Position numbers and translations under genes: made by a program. From contig CM036188.1 in NCBI GenBank assembly GCA_020631735.1, forward strand, positions 12,008,214 through 12,072,213: DNA of 64,000 nt, written 5' to 3'. The number at the start of each line of letters is the position of its first letter. Position 1 is the stretch's first letter. A model generated the notes under the pieces. It made no database searches and had not been told where the DNA came from. It worked only from the letters and a program-made list of their open reading frames with translations. The DNA comes from Saccharum officinarum. Its lineage: Eukaryota > Streptophyta > Magnoliopsida > Poales > Poaceae. Below, one piece after another: positions 11,938 through 22,877 of the stretch.

Positions 11938-12762
11938 CTAGAAGCAATTCAGGAGGATGATGGCGACGGCTACAAGTATGACAAGCTCTGGCAGCAGATC
12001 TGGCGCTCCGGAGGACGGTGGCGGTGGAGAGGTGAACGTCGGCGGCGCTACGGGCAACGACGACGACCCTGCGGTAATCCCAAAATTAAACGAAACGCTA
12101 TGAGAACACCAGATTCGATCGACATGAGCAGCTACACCTGCTGTCTATACGTGCTCGATCAATGCAACGTTAGCGATTGATGATGTACCATACCTGAAGC
12201 TGAAGGCGGCTGCGCATTGGGAGCGTCGGCGCCGGCGGCCGGAGGCTGAGCCGGCGGGGTGTCCTGCGGCGCGTAGGGAGGGAGCACCAGCCCTTCCACT
12301 GCGAGAAGACACAAAGAAATCGATCCATCGAACACGTACCGATCAGAAAACAGTTTCGTTTGCGTCCATGGACCATGCATGGAGGGCTAGCTATAGCTAC
12401 TTACTGTTGCAGAGCTCGATGGGCGGCTGGGCCTGGCCGCAGCGGGCGGGGATCTGGAGCCCGTGGGTGACGTCGACGTCGTACCCGGTGGCGCGCCCGT
12501 ACGTGCCGTCCGCGACGTAGCAGAGGCAGAAGGGGTCGGCGTCGAAGGCGGCCTCGTACGCCGCGCAGCACGCGGCCGAGGGCGCCGCCGCGCCGCCGTA
12601 CATGAAGCTCTCGCACTCCTTCAGCCCGGCCAGCGAGTCCCGGCAGTACGACCCCTGCGCCGTCGCCGCCGCGGGAACCACTACCGTGGCAAGGAAGGCG
12701 GCGGCCGCGACGAGGACGGGGAAGAGGTGGAGGCGGAACGGGAGCTGGCGAGGCGGCGCCAT
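11938..12762 (-). CDS. GPI-anchored non-specific lipid-transfer protein (LTPG/xylogen-like), 3 exons
   Basis: Exons on the minus strand are 12762-12405, 12298-12194 and 12068-11938, with GT..AG borders and consistent phase, giving 197 residues. Exon 1 encodes a signal peptide and the full eight-cysteine motif in the family order C..C..CC..CxC..C..C (AACC and FCLC are visible). Exon 2 is a Pro/Ala-rich linker. Exon 3 is a Ser/Pro linker, a small-residue stretch and a hydrophobic tail (LVILVAVAIILLNCF) right before the stop, as expected for a GPI signal. Family members are extracellular, anchored to the outer plasma membrane, and bind lipids for cuticle or wall assembly. I chose the second in-frame ATG (12762) because it has A at -3 and G at +4 and starts the signal peptide. 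An upstream ATG at 12789 would add nine residues. No damage is seen. Confidence 0.85.
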
Positions 12763-12856
12763 GATGGGACGACGACCGAGACGGGACATCTCCAGAATTG
12801 GAGATGAGGGGGAGAGCGAGCGAGGCTACGTCTCGTTTGCTTTGCGTTGCGACAGG

Positions 12857-12864
12857 TATTTATA
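12857..12864 (-). promoter_or_regulatory. TATA box of the lipid-transfer protein gene
   Basis: TATAAATA on the minus strand lies about 95 bp upstream of the chosen start codon, a normal distance for a plant core promoter with a short 5' leader. Confidence 0.55.
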
Positions 12865-13039
12865 GTCGGGATTTGGAAGAGGAGTCTTGGAGAAACAAGG
12901 GAGGTTGTTTTGGATTTGGAAGAGCAGCAAGACTTTTGCGTCCCGTGCACGAAACAGACAAGCGGACAGCGCCTCTCCTCTCGTAGTTGAGGAGGACAGC
13001 AGCTGCACGCCCTCACGCTCAGGTCTGCTAGGACTCTGC

Positions 13040-13572
13040 ATGCAGTTGCTGTCCGTTTCTGCATTCGATGCAGACATTTTTGTTGCCAGTGCATTGGTTG
13101 ACATGTATGGGATATTGGCAAGTGTGGCCGCATCCAAGACACTGATGAGCAGGTATTTTTCGAGATGCCACAGCGGAATCTTGCCACATGGAATGCGAGG
13201 ATACATAGGAGGTTATGCTCACATTGCTGATGCTTGGAATGCACTTGCAGTGTTTGATGAAATGATAATGGGTCGAGAAACAGCACCCAACTACAACACA
13301 CTTAGCTTGTCAATGTTCTCACGGCATGCAGTAGTGGAGGTTTGACGAAGGAGGGGTACGAGTTGTTCCAGACAATGCAGCAGAGGTTTGGGATTGAACC
13401 AAGAATTGAACATTATGCTTGTGTGGTGGACTTGCTTGGTCGTGCAGGAATGGAAGAGCGAGCTTATGAGATCATACAACGGATGCCAATGAGACCTTCC
13501 ATTTCTGTTTGGGGGAGCACTAGCAAACAGTGCAGTTGTGCTTGTCAATGTGGACTAGGAGGGAGATACTGA
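13040..13572 (+). pseudogene. PPR protein gene fragment, copy 1
   Basis: Encodes recognisable pieces of a PLS-class pentatricopeptide repeat protein: VASALVDMYG, NALAVFDEMIMG, then after a frame change RFGIEPRIEHYACVVDLLGR and RMPMRPSISVWG, the usual last repeats before the E domain. The N-terminal repeats and the region after SVWG are missing, and there are frame breaks near 13340. PPR-PLS/E proteins edit organelle RNA. The wording resembles the MEF11/LOI1 type, but that is only an impression. A second copy lies at 15756-16936. The fragment starts close upstream of the divergent lipid-transfer protein gene. Confidence 0.7.
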
Positions 13573-14154
13573 CTGGTTTGGATAATTGCCGTTGTAATTA
13601 TCATCATGAGGGATTATGATAATTACATTCTTCAGCCAGCAGACCGACTAAATTGGCTCTATGTGACAGAAATATATTATCAATGGACAATGGTTCTTGC
13701 TATTCAGGTTTAAGCGCGAAACATAGGACCTGTTTGGTTGGGTGACTAACCTCCAACAACTGTTTGGTTGCCTGTAAATAGCCCAAAGCGAGGCCCAACT
13801 AAGCCACTTTAGAGGCCTTAGCCTGCCTCCAGAAAAACGAGATGGGTGGGCGTTTTTTGCTAGTCTGGCTTGGCTAAACCCCATCTCGCATCTCGTCACC
13901 GCTCGGAATCGCTCTGCTCCGCCGGACTTCACCTCGTCGCTGCTTGGAGTCGCGCTCTGCTCCGACGCACTTCACTCTTCTCGCTCTGCTCTTGATGCGA
14001 ATCTAGGACCGCCGGACTTCACTCATCCCAGCTCCGGCGGGATTCGGGCAGCCGCCGTTGCCGTTCTTCACGCCATCCCCTCCGCTCCGCGCAGGATTCT
14101 GCACCACCGTTCCCATCCCATCCGCTCGGGTGCGGAGGATGGCAGCGGCGCCAT

Positions 14155-15480
14155 GGCCATGGCTCAAAACGAATGGGCAGACGACACTGGTGTTCTTGAC
14201 GGCGTCAGCGAAGCACTCGGCACAGATCTTGAAGTCGCACTCACAAGGGAGCAGTGGCGGAGCCACCGGCATACCCTGTCTGACCGGCATGTAATAACTA
14301 ATATAACATACGTATAATACATCTGTACTCAGTATTTGTATTAAAAAAAGAAAGAAATCACTTGGATCACCGATCACGACATCCATCACCGAAGCAGGAA
14401 CCAGGACGCGGCCCACGCGGCAAGGTTATCATCAGACCTTTCACTTTTTGGCTGTTCCTATTCTAATCTCGTTCCATCGATCTGAGCTGAGGAGTCACGG
14501 TTCACGGAACACTCCGCCGGAACACGCCGCCGCCCTGATTGACGGTTGACGCCGACACAGACGCAGTGGGGCGTGAGGGTGACGCCCTGGTTTTGGTGGC
14601 CGGTCTAGCCTCTGCCGTCTGCCCTGCTGCCTCCTATCGCTCGTCTACAGTTGCGGTTTGCACGGCCGCGCAGTCACGAAGGGTCACAGATTCACTATTT
14701 TTTTAAGGTAAAATTTAATCTTCTACTCTTCGTCTTTTTATAGAAAATTATTGTCTACTTTCGTAGCTATTTGTTAACATCACAAATAACAAATTGTTTA
14801 ATTATTTAACATTGTGTTTTCTAGTATTTATACAGTTGAAGAGAAACTCGGATATTGAATCTCTCAGTTAAGCGTGTAAGCTTGGTGAAAGAAAGAGACA
14901 CAAAATGTATGATATGGTCTATGAGATTCTCAAATTGGATATTGTGTCAAATAAAATAGTTAGAAAAACAGCGTTGTAAGTCTCTTGTACTCTTTTATGT
15001 CTATATTTCAATTATTGGTATGACTTTTAAACTATTTATATTGTATTTAGTGGATGGTTTTAACTTAATCCATGAATTTAAGTCTTATCATGTTACTTAG
15101 TGCATATATACCAAATCATGTTGTCATTTTAAAATTATTACCGAATTGTCAAAATGGATTTACCGAATTATATATGAATTTTTTTGGCATGCCCTAAGCT
15201 AAAATCCTACATTCGCCACTGCGAGTATGTCATCGCCGCGCTCGTCGCTCATGACCTTGGCGTCGCAGCCGTTACGGTGCAGGAGGATCCCTTGCGGCAG
15301 CCATCTGTGGGTGGCTGCCCTCCGAGTCGATGACCTCGTCCATGAGGTGCGCGCGCGTGACGCTGTTGATGCCACCCGTGAAGAGCGAGTTGGAGACGTA
15401 CTGCTCCTCCACGCACATCGAGATGGCCGCGGACCGTCGATTGCACGCGGACATCGTGGCCCCCGCCGGAGTAGGACATC
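14155..15480 (-). pseudogene. Captured cellulose synthase-like D (CSLD) N-terminal fragment
   Basis: Read on the minus strand, 15480-15223 encodes [20 protein letters not shown] and then [19 protein letters not shown]. After a frameshift it gives GCDAKVMSDERGDDIL. After a 971-bp insertion, 14251-14155 continues [19 protein letters not shown] and VVCP. This is the CSLD N-terminal region with its RING-type zinc finger. CSLD proteins are Golgi/plasma-membrane glycan synthases needed for tip growth. Only this portion is present, with at least one frameshift, so it is not functional. Recognition rests on the characteristic motif wording. Confidence 0.75.
14252..15222. mobile_element. Non-autonomous TIR element nested in the CSLD fragment
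   Basis: It begins CAGTGGCGGAGCC and ends ATTCGCCACTG (inverted). The trinucleotide GAG occurs on both sides (14249-14251 and 15223-15225) and corresponds to one Leu codon of the interrupted CSLD frame, so a 3-bp duplication is likely. This agrees with CACTA or PIF-type insertion. It carries no recognisable coding. Confidence 0.6.
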
Positions 15481-15755
15481 CACAAGAGGCGGTTGCTGTT
15501 GCTGTGGCGGATGCCTCGTCGCCCAGTTGCTTGCCGGTGAGGTGCTTGCTAGTGCCTCGATCCTACTGCACCCACCAGCTATTCGATGAAAGGCATGAAA
15601 GGGGTTAAACTTACCGATGAGAAGAAGAGGTGAGTCTATGCAAAACAAACCAGCTAACCAAACACATCTTTTACTAGCCAGGCTTAGATAACGCAGATAA
15701 CCAAACAACTAGAAATTGGCTTTGTGGGAGAAGCTAAGGCTGCCCAAACTTGGAT

Positions 15756-16936
15756 TCTAGTCAGGATATCCGTTCCTGCGTTGATGCAAACATTTTTGTT
15801 GGTAGTGCATTGGTTGACATGTATGGGAATTCTGGCTGTATCCAAGACACGGAGCAGGTATTTCTCGTGATGCCACAGCGAAATCTTGTCACACATGGAA
15901 TGCGATGATAAAGGTTATGCTCATATCGGTGATGCTCGGAATGCACTTGCAGTGTCTGATGAAATGATAATGGGTCGAGAAACAGCACCTGATTGCATCA
16001 CACTTGTCAATAATTCTTTTTCTCGGACGTGCCTTGGCACCGTATGCATTAAGCAGATGTAGAAATTTTCAGTTACATAGGACTCGTAACTCGTAAGTAA
16101 TCAGCAGCCCAAAAAACACGAGTAGTTCAAGGAGCAATATGGCTGAGAAATTCTCTTCTCTGCCAAATCCATTTTTGGATCACTTTTTTCGGGGTTAATC
16201 TGACCTTCTTCCCATGCATTTCTTAGGGCTTTCGGGTATGCCACATCGCATTCCAGGGGGTTCTAATATATATTGGTTGTGCTCGAAAGGGTTGTGCTCG
16301 AAAGACAGTTATGAATCGATTGACTAATCCAATTCCAGTATCTTGATTTCGAGAAGCAATGCATCGTGAACCAATTATCTTGTTGCGATCCTATGGATGA
16401 GTTCAATTAAAATCTAGATTCATACTAGAGCCACGTTGATTGAGTCTCAAGATAAACAAAAGGCGAGGGTTCTTCGAATAAGAACCGCTTGATGATCATT
16501 TATTGAAAGAGAAAAGAGTTCTCTTTTGGGCAAACAAAATTGGAAGGAAGAAAATTTCTGAGAAAAAACAGAGGGAAGAAGACCCCCAGCGTCTACTTAC
16601 TGGATGGGTATTCTCACGGCATGCAGCAGAGGAGGTTTGACAAAGGATGGGTATGAGTGGTTCGAGACAATGAAGCAGAGGTTTGGGATTGAACCAAGAA
16701 TTGAGCATTATGCTTGCGTGGTGGACTTGCTTTTTCGTGCAGGAATAGAAGAGCGAGCTTATGAGATCATACAGGGGATGCCAATGAGACCTTCCATTTC
16801 AGTTTGGGGAGCACTACTTGGGGGATGCAAGATGCATGGGAAGACAGAGCTAGGAAGAATGATTGCTGCTGAGAAGTTGTTTGAACTTGATCCTCGTGAG
16901 GGGAAGGAAATTACACGAGACCAAAATCCACGCAAA
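15756..16936 (+). pseudogene. PPR protein gene fragment, copy 2, interrupted by organelle-like DNA
   Basis: 15756-16015 parallels copy 1 (CVDANIFVGSALVDMYG after frame correction, then YAHIGDARNALAV). 16608-16936 resumes exactly where it stops: ACSRGGLTKDGYEWFETMKQ, RFGIEPRIEHYACVVDLLFR, SVWGALLGGCKMHGKTELG, AAEKLFELDPRE. It reaches further towards the C-terminus than copy 1. Frameshifts and the 590-bp interruption make it a pseudogene. The two copies look like a tandem duplication. Confidence 0.7.
16016..16607 (+). other. Insert containing organelle-derived DNA (mitochondrial cox1 fragment)
   Basis: 16183-16255 encodes TFFGVNLTFFP, then after a one-base frame change [10 protein letters not shown] and RIP, a highly conserved stretch of mitochondrial cytochrome oxidase subunit 1. 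The sequence after it (about 16320-16605, with AAGAACCGCTTGATGATC) also looks organellar, but I cannot assign it firmly to plastid or mitochondrion. The flanks are the two halves of PPR copy 2, so the insert arrived after the PPR duplication. Confidence 0.6.
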
Positions 16937-17050
16937 TGACATATGTCTTGCACAATCTCTCAAAGCCAATAGGTAATGAAGCAAAATTAAGTCAAGCTAA
17001 GAAAATCTGGATGGAACTATAAGAACAAGCATAATGGAGATGCTTAGAGT

Positions 17051-17360
17051 ACACTACCAGAAATCCGAGTTACCTTGAGAGCCAACACTTTTCTTGACGG
17101 CCAAAGTTTTTTTTGAGACGGCTTGATGGCCAAAGTTGATCTGCCAAGAAGTATGTTTTTTTTTTGCAACCTGTGAAGTTCACAGACCTGGATGACACTT
17201 CGTAACAGATATGATGACATGAAAATGGCATTTTGAAAGATTGGGACGTGGATAACATCGCAATATAAATTTGAGACTTGAAAAATACATTTTGAGAGTT
17301 TGTGGACTGGAACGAAACCTTTGGACAAGTTTAAGAACCTCTTGTATATTTTACTCAAAG
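17051..17360 (+). mobile_element. CACTA transposon terminus (partial)
   Basis: It begins CACTACCAGAAATCCG, a typical CACTA terminal sequence, followed by diverged subterminal words. No matching opposite end was found in the window. Confidence 0.45.
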
Positions 17361-17621
17361 TTGCAAATGACTCAAGATCTGCTGGCGCAAGCTCAAATTA
17401 TATTCTTTTTACATATGAGGTAGCATGGTCTTCTAACATCTGCTTAGATTAATTTCTCCAGTACTCCTATGTATAATCTCTACCCCTCTCTCTCTCTATA
17501 TATATATACAGTAATAACTCTGTTTCACAGTTCAGCCTCCAGCACCGTCGATCAAGATCAGAACGTTCCAAATTTTTTTCGCTACCTACACGCTGTGCGC
17601 GTGTTTGCTCAGGTTCTCTTA

Positions 17622-17668
<47 letters not shown>

Positions 17669-18019
17669 ATATATATTATATATATATATATATATATATC
17701 AGCTATATATATATATATATCATGGTATTCAAATCATAAAGTTTGTTGCACCCAAACACTTCATGGCACTTTAAAACCAAAGTATTTCATAAAACCATGG
17801 TATTTTCTAAATAGTAATGCTACAAACAGGACATGTAACGCCATCTTCCTCCGAACGGACGCATGGCGTGACGTGCACCACAACTTTGCATTTATTTTGT
17901 TTCCTGCTCATTTCAAGTCGCTTATTCTCATCCACTCATCGCTTTCTTATCTGCTTCCACTGTGTTAAAGTTCTTATTTTTGCTTTTGTTTCCCTTTGTC
18001 TATTTTTCTTTGTTTCCCC
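17361..18019. other. AT-rich sequence with a TA microsatellite
   Basis: Contains (TA)n at about 17626-17722. No gene recognised; the open frame across it is an artefact of the TA repeat. Confidence 0.6.
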
Positions 18020-19350
18020 CAAGTGACACAGCCAAATCATTTGGCCTGTATAAGCCTAGAGATGTCCCTTGTGGTGAAAGACGTATGCGAGGCGGAAACG
18101 TGCCACCCGTGTCGTGCCCACCCTCCCTCTGCGTCACTGCCGCCCGCGCCGCCCCACTGGCCCTATGTGTTGTGCCGCCCAGCTCTGCATTTGAGCTAAT
18201 GTGTGGCCTACACACAAACCACCCCCCTTTGCACGCACCGCGCCCATGCTGCCCCACAACCGCCCTCTGTGTGTCTCCTCCCAGCTCCGCGTCGTCGGCG
18301 AGCTTCGCGCGACAGGCTAGCACACCGGTAACCCCCATGCATCGACGAGTCTTTATTTGCAAAACAACAAAGAGATGTTTGCACAGAAAGAGCATGTTGC
18401 AAACTTATGTTTCGAGTTTTTAAAAGTTTCAGAGGTACGTTGCAAGTGTTTTATATCGGTGTTGTATATGTTGCAATGGTTGTACAGGTATATATGTTGC
18501 AAAGGTCTTTTACAATGTTTTATATGTGCTTGCGGACGTATGTTGTAAATGTGTTTATCTGGATGTTGCATATGTTTATCTGGATGTTGCATATGTTTCA
18601 CACATGTGTTGCATGTGTTTTATTTAGATATTGTGTATGTTTGCAAAGGTTTTCAAGTGTTTTTAGGTGTTTTTTTAAGTGTTTTAAAAGCATGTTGCAA
18701 GTGTATGTTTCAAATGTTTCAGTTGTTTTCTGAGATATATGTTGCAAGTGTTTTTTATCTGAATGTTTCATATGTTACAATGGCTACACATATGTTACAA
18801 GCATATGTTCCAAATGTTTCATCTATTTTATATGTATGTTGCAGCAAGTCCTCCATGTCGTAAGTGTTTTATGAGGCGCAGGAAGTCCCTCGGGCGCAAG
18901 TGGTCCCCATGGACGGACGGGCGAGCGCAAGGGGCGCAGTAGGGCGAGCAGACGTAGACGCGCAGCATGGCGTGGGCGAGCAATAGGGTGCAGATGAGCA
19001 GTAGAGCGCGGGCAAGGGTAAACAGGGCATGACCAGCAGCAGGGCGGGTATGCATGCTCCGATGCGCGTCCGTGAGTGACAGCCACCCGACATAGGACCC
19101 GTCACAGAGGTAGGGGCGCTAGAGCGTTGCCGTTTTCTATCGATTCGTTTTGGGCTGCTGGTGGGACCAGCTAACAGCCGAGGGAGGTGCGCTCTGCTGG
19201 CTGTTTGGCCGTATATGCCGCTAGTGTGCAGGGGCGAGTGCGCCGCACAGATGAGCATGCACGGGGCTGAGTGGTGGGTACATTGTTGGCGTCCGGGACA
19301 TACACTTGTGTCTGCATGTTCGGCGTGCACTTGTGTCCGGACGTCTTGGA
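18020..19350. mobile_element. Second member of the ATGTTTCAAGTGTTT repeat element family
   Basis: It has a GC-rich left part (18080-18330), then at 18370-18850 a long series of units built on GTTGCA and GTTTTAT words such as TTATCTGGATGTTGCATATG. A GC-rich right part (18880-19340) ends in CCGGACGTC wording. The layout matches the element at 8019-8996, but this copy is longer. Exact ends are uncertain. Confidence 0.4.
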
Positions 19351-20308
19351 GCCAGTAAGCTTAAAAAAATACTTTGTATCTAAAAATTACCGAGTGATAG
19401 TCTCGGGTTCACCCCGACTGTCGGTCCGCCCGGCGCCTGAACCTATTTTTACGGTGGTGGACCTGGCCAGCATCACGCCTATCTCCACGAATCACGTTCA
19501 TCAGATCGACGCCACCTCACCCCTCACGAACAACGCCTCCTGCGTCTCGCGCGTCCGATGACGCCGTCCGTGCACGCACCCCCACTTCATTGCCCCTCCC
19601 CACGGGCCGCCGCCATGATGACGCGGTCCGCGCCCCGACGCGCGCCGTCCCTGTCGCTCCTCGCCCAGGTCCAGATCCCACGGGCTGCCTTGCCGCAGAT
19701 CCTGGCGGCAGCGGAGGACGGAGAACAAAGAAAGGGAAGTGGAGTGTGCTGCCTTGCCGCGGATCCCGGCGACAGCAGAGGACGGAGAACGGAGGAAAGA
19801 GAAATGGAGTCGAATCAGGAGGAGAGACACGTGCTTGATGGCCTCCACCTAGCTGCGCTTTTGGAGGTTGGCAAGCCAAGGTCATCGGCTCAGCGCAGTA
19901 GTCTGCCGTGCTCTCTGGCCTCCGCGGCCGGCGATCTCAGGTTCTTACTTCTCCGACCGTCATCTCTGCATACCGGTGCAACAGCAGTGTTGCTTCTTGT
20001 TGAGTTGTTGACCCTTCTAATATTTGCTTGCAATTGAGTACAGCCTTTGTACGCTCTCCATCTCGATCTCGTTTCAAAGATTTTGGGTTTCGAGGAAAGC
20101 CAAAGGGGCCGTCTTTTTTGAGGGTTGACTGTGACCGGCGTTCGGGAGACAACAGGGATTGTTTACAATTTTCCCATCGGACCTCCTGTACGTGTATCAC
20201 ATACATATTAATCCAAGGTTAAGGTTGGAGTTAGTTGAGACCTGTTAATTATGTCCTTTTGTTTTCAGTTCAATCTTCAAACGAATATAGAAAGGTCTGT
20301 GCCTCTTA
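19351..20308. other. Unassigned sequence with a GC-rich, gene-like block
   Basis: 19500-20040 is GC-rich and open on both strands without a recognisable protein. It contains a ~60-bp direct duplication (CTGCCTTGCCGC...GAGGACGGAGAAC) at 19682-19741 and 19747-19808. The rest is featureless. Confidence 0.35.
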
Positions 20309-20540
20309 GGGCAGTCCCAATGCACAGTTTCTAGAGTAGTTTCCTAAAGCAATAAGTTGCCCTATAGACTTCCAATGCATGGTTTGATTTGTAGTTTCTA
20401 TAAGGCAAAAAAGAATTAATGAATACGTGCATGTTTTACAAGAGAGCATGATCAATTGTATCACTCACCTGGCCACAAATTAATCTCCAACTCGTGTTCA
20501 ACAGTGTTAGAGATGTGTGGCCTGCATGCTGTGTTAGGAT
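20309..20540 (+). mobile_element. Tourist-like (PIF/Harbinger) MITE fragment
   Basis: It begins GGGCAGTCCCAATGC, a common grass Tourist-like end. The opposite end is not clear, so it is probably truncated by the next repeat. Confidence 0.4.
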
Positions 20541-20955
20541 CCCTGTTTTAAATAGCGGGCAGCCTCTCCAAAAAGGCTAAGAAAGGCTATAGCGCGCTAA
20601 TAGCGGGCTAAGCCATTTAACGGCTGAGCAAAAAAATATGCTAAACATCATGTATTTTACACATAATATAGATGAAAACATTATGAATACCAATAGGGAT
20701 AGATAGTTCAAAGTCTTACTAACACATTACATCAAAGTTCGTAGTTTATACATGATACATCAATAACATCATACATCACATAGGGACGTACATGAGTTCA
20801 AAGTTAACAGACAGCTACAAATAGCGGCGCTAAATGACCACGAATTAGCGAAAATAGCGCGCTATTAGATGCTATAATAGCGGGAAAAATTGTTTAGCGT
20901 TAAAATCTTGATAGCTTAGCGGTGGTCTTGCTGATACGCTATATAGTGCTATAGC
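20541..20955. repeat. Repeat with AATAGCG/CGCTATT inverted words
   Basis: Words such as AATAGCGGGC, AGCGCGCTAATAGCGGGCT and GAAAATAGCGCGCTATT recur in both orientations and suggest a MITE-like element. Family unknown. Confidence 0.35.
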
Positions 20956-21317
20956 GTCAGGCTGGCCACCGAGTCATGTGCGCCTCCATGTGGTTCCCGG
21001 CCATGTGTGGCCTTAGTAGGCTTGATCGGCTTGCATGCTTTGGCATCTCTATATGTAACAAGACATTCCTCTAATCAATCAATCAATCACACATCCTTCC
21101 ATCCAACAATCTCCACTCTTTCATGGTATCATTCACCTGGTTTAGATCCCACTGCTGCTTCCGCACCACGCGCCCCCGGGGAGAGATCGATCTCCGCCGA
21201 GGGCAACACCACTTTTTAGACGCCGGGTTCTATTGACCCCGATGCCATCCCTCGTCGTCATTAGCAGCTGATCGGGCCTTCTCGCGATGCTGCACCACCT
21301 CTTCGCCCTCTCCGCGC
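20956..21317 (+). mobile_element. Copia-type LTR 3' end, primer-binding site and start of internal region
   Basis: The sequence up to CTCTTTCA (ending 21123) is followed at once by TGGTATCA, the usual Copia primer-binding site complementary to initiator Met-tRNA. After this comes GC-rich sequence as in the leader of such elements. The N gap cuts it off. The 5' border of the LTR is not clear. Confidence 0.5.
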
Positions 21318-21417
21318 NNNNNNNNNNNNNNNNNNNNNNNNNNNNNNNNNNNNNNNNNNNNNNNNNNNNNNNNNNNNNNNNNNNNNNNNNNNNNNNNNNN
21401 NNNNNNNNNNNNNNNNN
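21318..21417. other. Assembly gap, 100 N
   Basis: A run of exactly 100 N, the conventional size for a gap of unknown length. It marks the left end of the middle contig. Confidence 1.
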
Positions 21418-22877
21418 ACTTAATGGTAGTGCCTGTGGACTATCTCTAGAACCACCTAATGACTAGTGGACAACTCTAAACCTTTGGTTGTGGTCAACAA
21501 CATGAAGGAACATTGCAACCTGCTCCTCTATTGTGCATCCTTCCCTTTCACATACAAGGCTCCTCTCTCTAAAAAGATTGCATAAAGCAAAAAATGAAGC
21601 TCTAGTCATCCTAAGCATTGAAAGGCACTCTCCATTAGTGGATTTATAGATAGCATTTAGGGTATATTGCCTATGCTGCTCAGCTTCATTTCTAAGTGCA
21701 TATAGTAGAGGGTTAGGTTCAGTTTTAGGTTTAGGCTTTTTCCTTTTAAGCCTAGTGGTGACAAAGGAAACCATGACTACAACCATGGCTGCTGCTTGGT
21801 TACACATCATCTCATGGCTATTAGAGGGATCCATCTATATGCATATAACAATAAAATAGGAACTCAGATCATCATACCCTGCCTGGCTTCAACATGAATG
21901 TACAATGATTAAAGAAGCAGATTTAGCACGGCTGCATATAAAAACATGCCTCCCAAGTGCCTAGGACAACATCATCGATCAAAAGAAAATATAGGCAACC
22001 ATCACAACCATGAAACGCATCCAGTGCAAAATGTAGAGTAAACAGATAGGGCATCATTAGACAGAACAAGCTATTGTAACAACTAGCATCAAATCAATAA
22101 CAAATGAAACCCTATTCCATCATGAAACAGCAGCTTGTACTAAGAATACACGAACGAATAGTGAACTGCAACTAGGATAACAAACCCTACCATCATTGCC
22201 ACCAAAGAAGGAGCGGGGATTGGGGGTTGATTTCACCTCGGTGGTCATCGGAGCAAAGGAGTCGCGCAGCTAGGAGAAGAAGAAGTATCGGCAAGGAAGA
22301 GGAAGTAGATCTAGACGGAGAGAAAGAAGATACGGTCGGGGAACACCAACCGCGCCACCGCAGCAATAGAAGAAGATGGAAGAAGACGACGGCCTCCATG
22401 GAGTACCCGTGGTCGATGGAGTGGCACCGCTTTGAAGTAGATCCAAGGCGGGGGAACGGAGAGGAAGCCCGCCAGGGATGGAAGCCGCCGTGACGGACAC
22501 TAGCTCTCCACCATCGCTGGTCTCTCACATGGGTGGAGGGAAGGAGATGAAGGAAGGAGATGCAGCGGAGGGCAACGGGCGCTTATAAAGGCGGCCAATT
22601 TCGCCGGTGGGGAGGGCGCGCGAAGGTTTCACCCTTCACACATGAGCCCGCCAGAGCCACCAGCCATCACGCGAAATCGCCCTGAATTCGCCCGCCGCGC
22701 ACCGCTCGCAGCCAAGCTCCCAGAAAACGAACCCTAGCTTCGTTTCCCTACAGCCAGGCGGAGCCGCCCCTTTTGCATCATGGCGGCTTGGCTTAGGAGC
22801 GGCCCAGCGGCCCCAAACATGAGAGTTGCAGCCCACGGGCGCAGCCGGGCTGCTGGGCCACGTCTCCAAACACGCCC
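21418..22877 (-). mobile_element. PIF/Harbinger element, 5' part only (cut by the gap)
   Basis: This is the inverted counterpart of 57091-58551. It ends at the terminal sequence AAACACGCCC (22868-22877) and contains, on the minus strand at 21834-21463, the N-terminal part of the transposase (MLRMTRASFFALCNLFRERS, then EEQVAMFLHVVDHNQRF). It runs into the N gap before the catalytic domain. See the full copy at 57091-62805. Confidence 0.75.

Larger units (their letters stand above)
13728..15711. mobile_element. TIR element carrying a captured CSLD exon (Pack-type)
   Basis: The left end CCTGTTTGGTTGGGTGAC is matched on the minus strand at the right end by GTTGTTTGGTTATCTGCG. A second inward copy of TGTTTGGTT occurs on both sides. 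The superfamily is not clear; PIF/Harbinger or hAT are possible. It contains pieces of a cellulose-synthase-like D exon, and a second element is nested in that exon. It separates the two PPR fragments. Confidence 0.5.

Noticed and set aside
17469..17774. A 101-codon frame with a Tyr/Ile-rich stretch
   Set aside because: It is a translation of a TA microsatellite.
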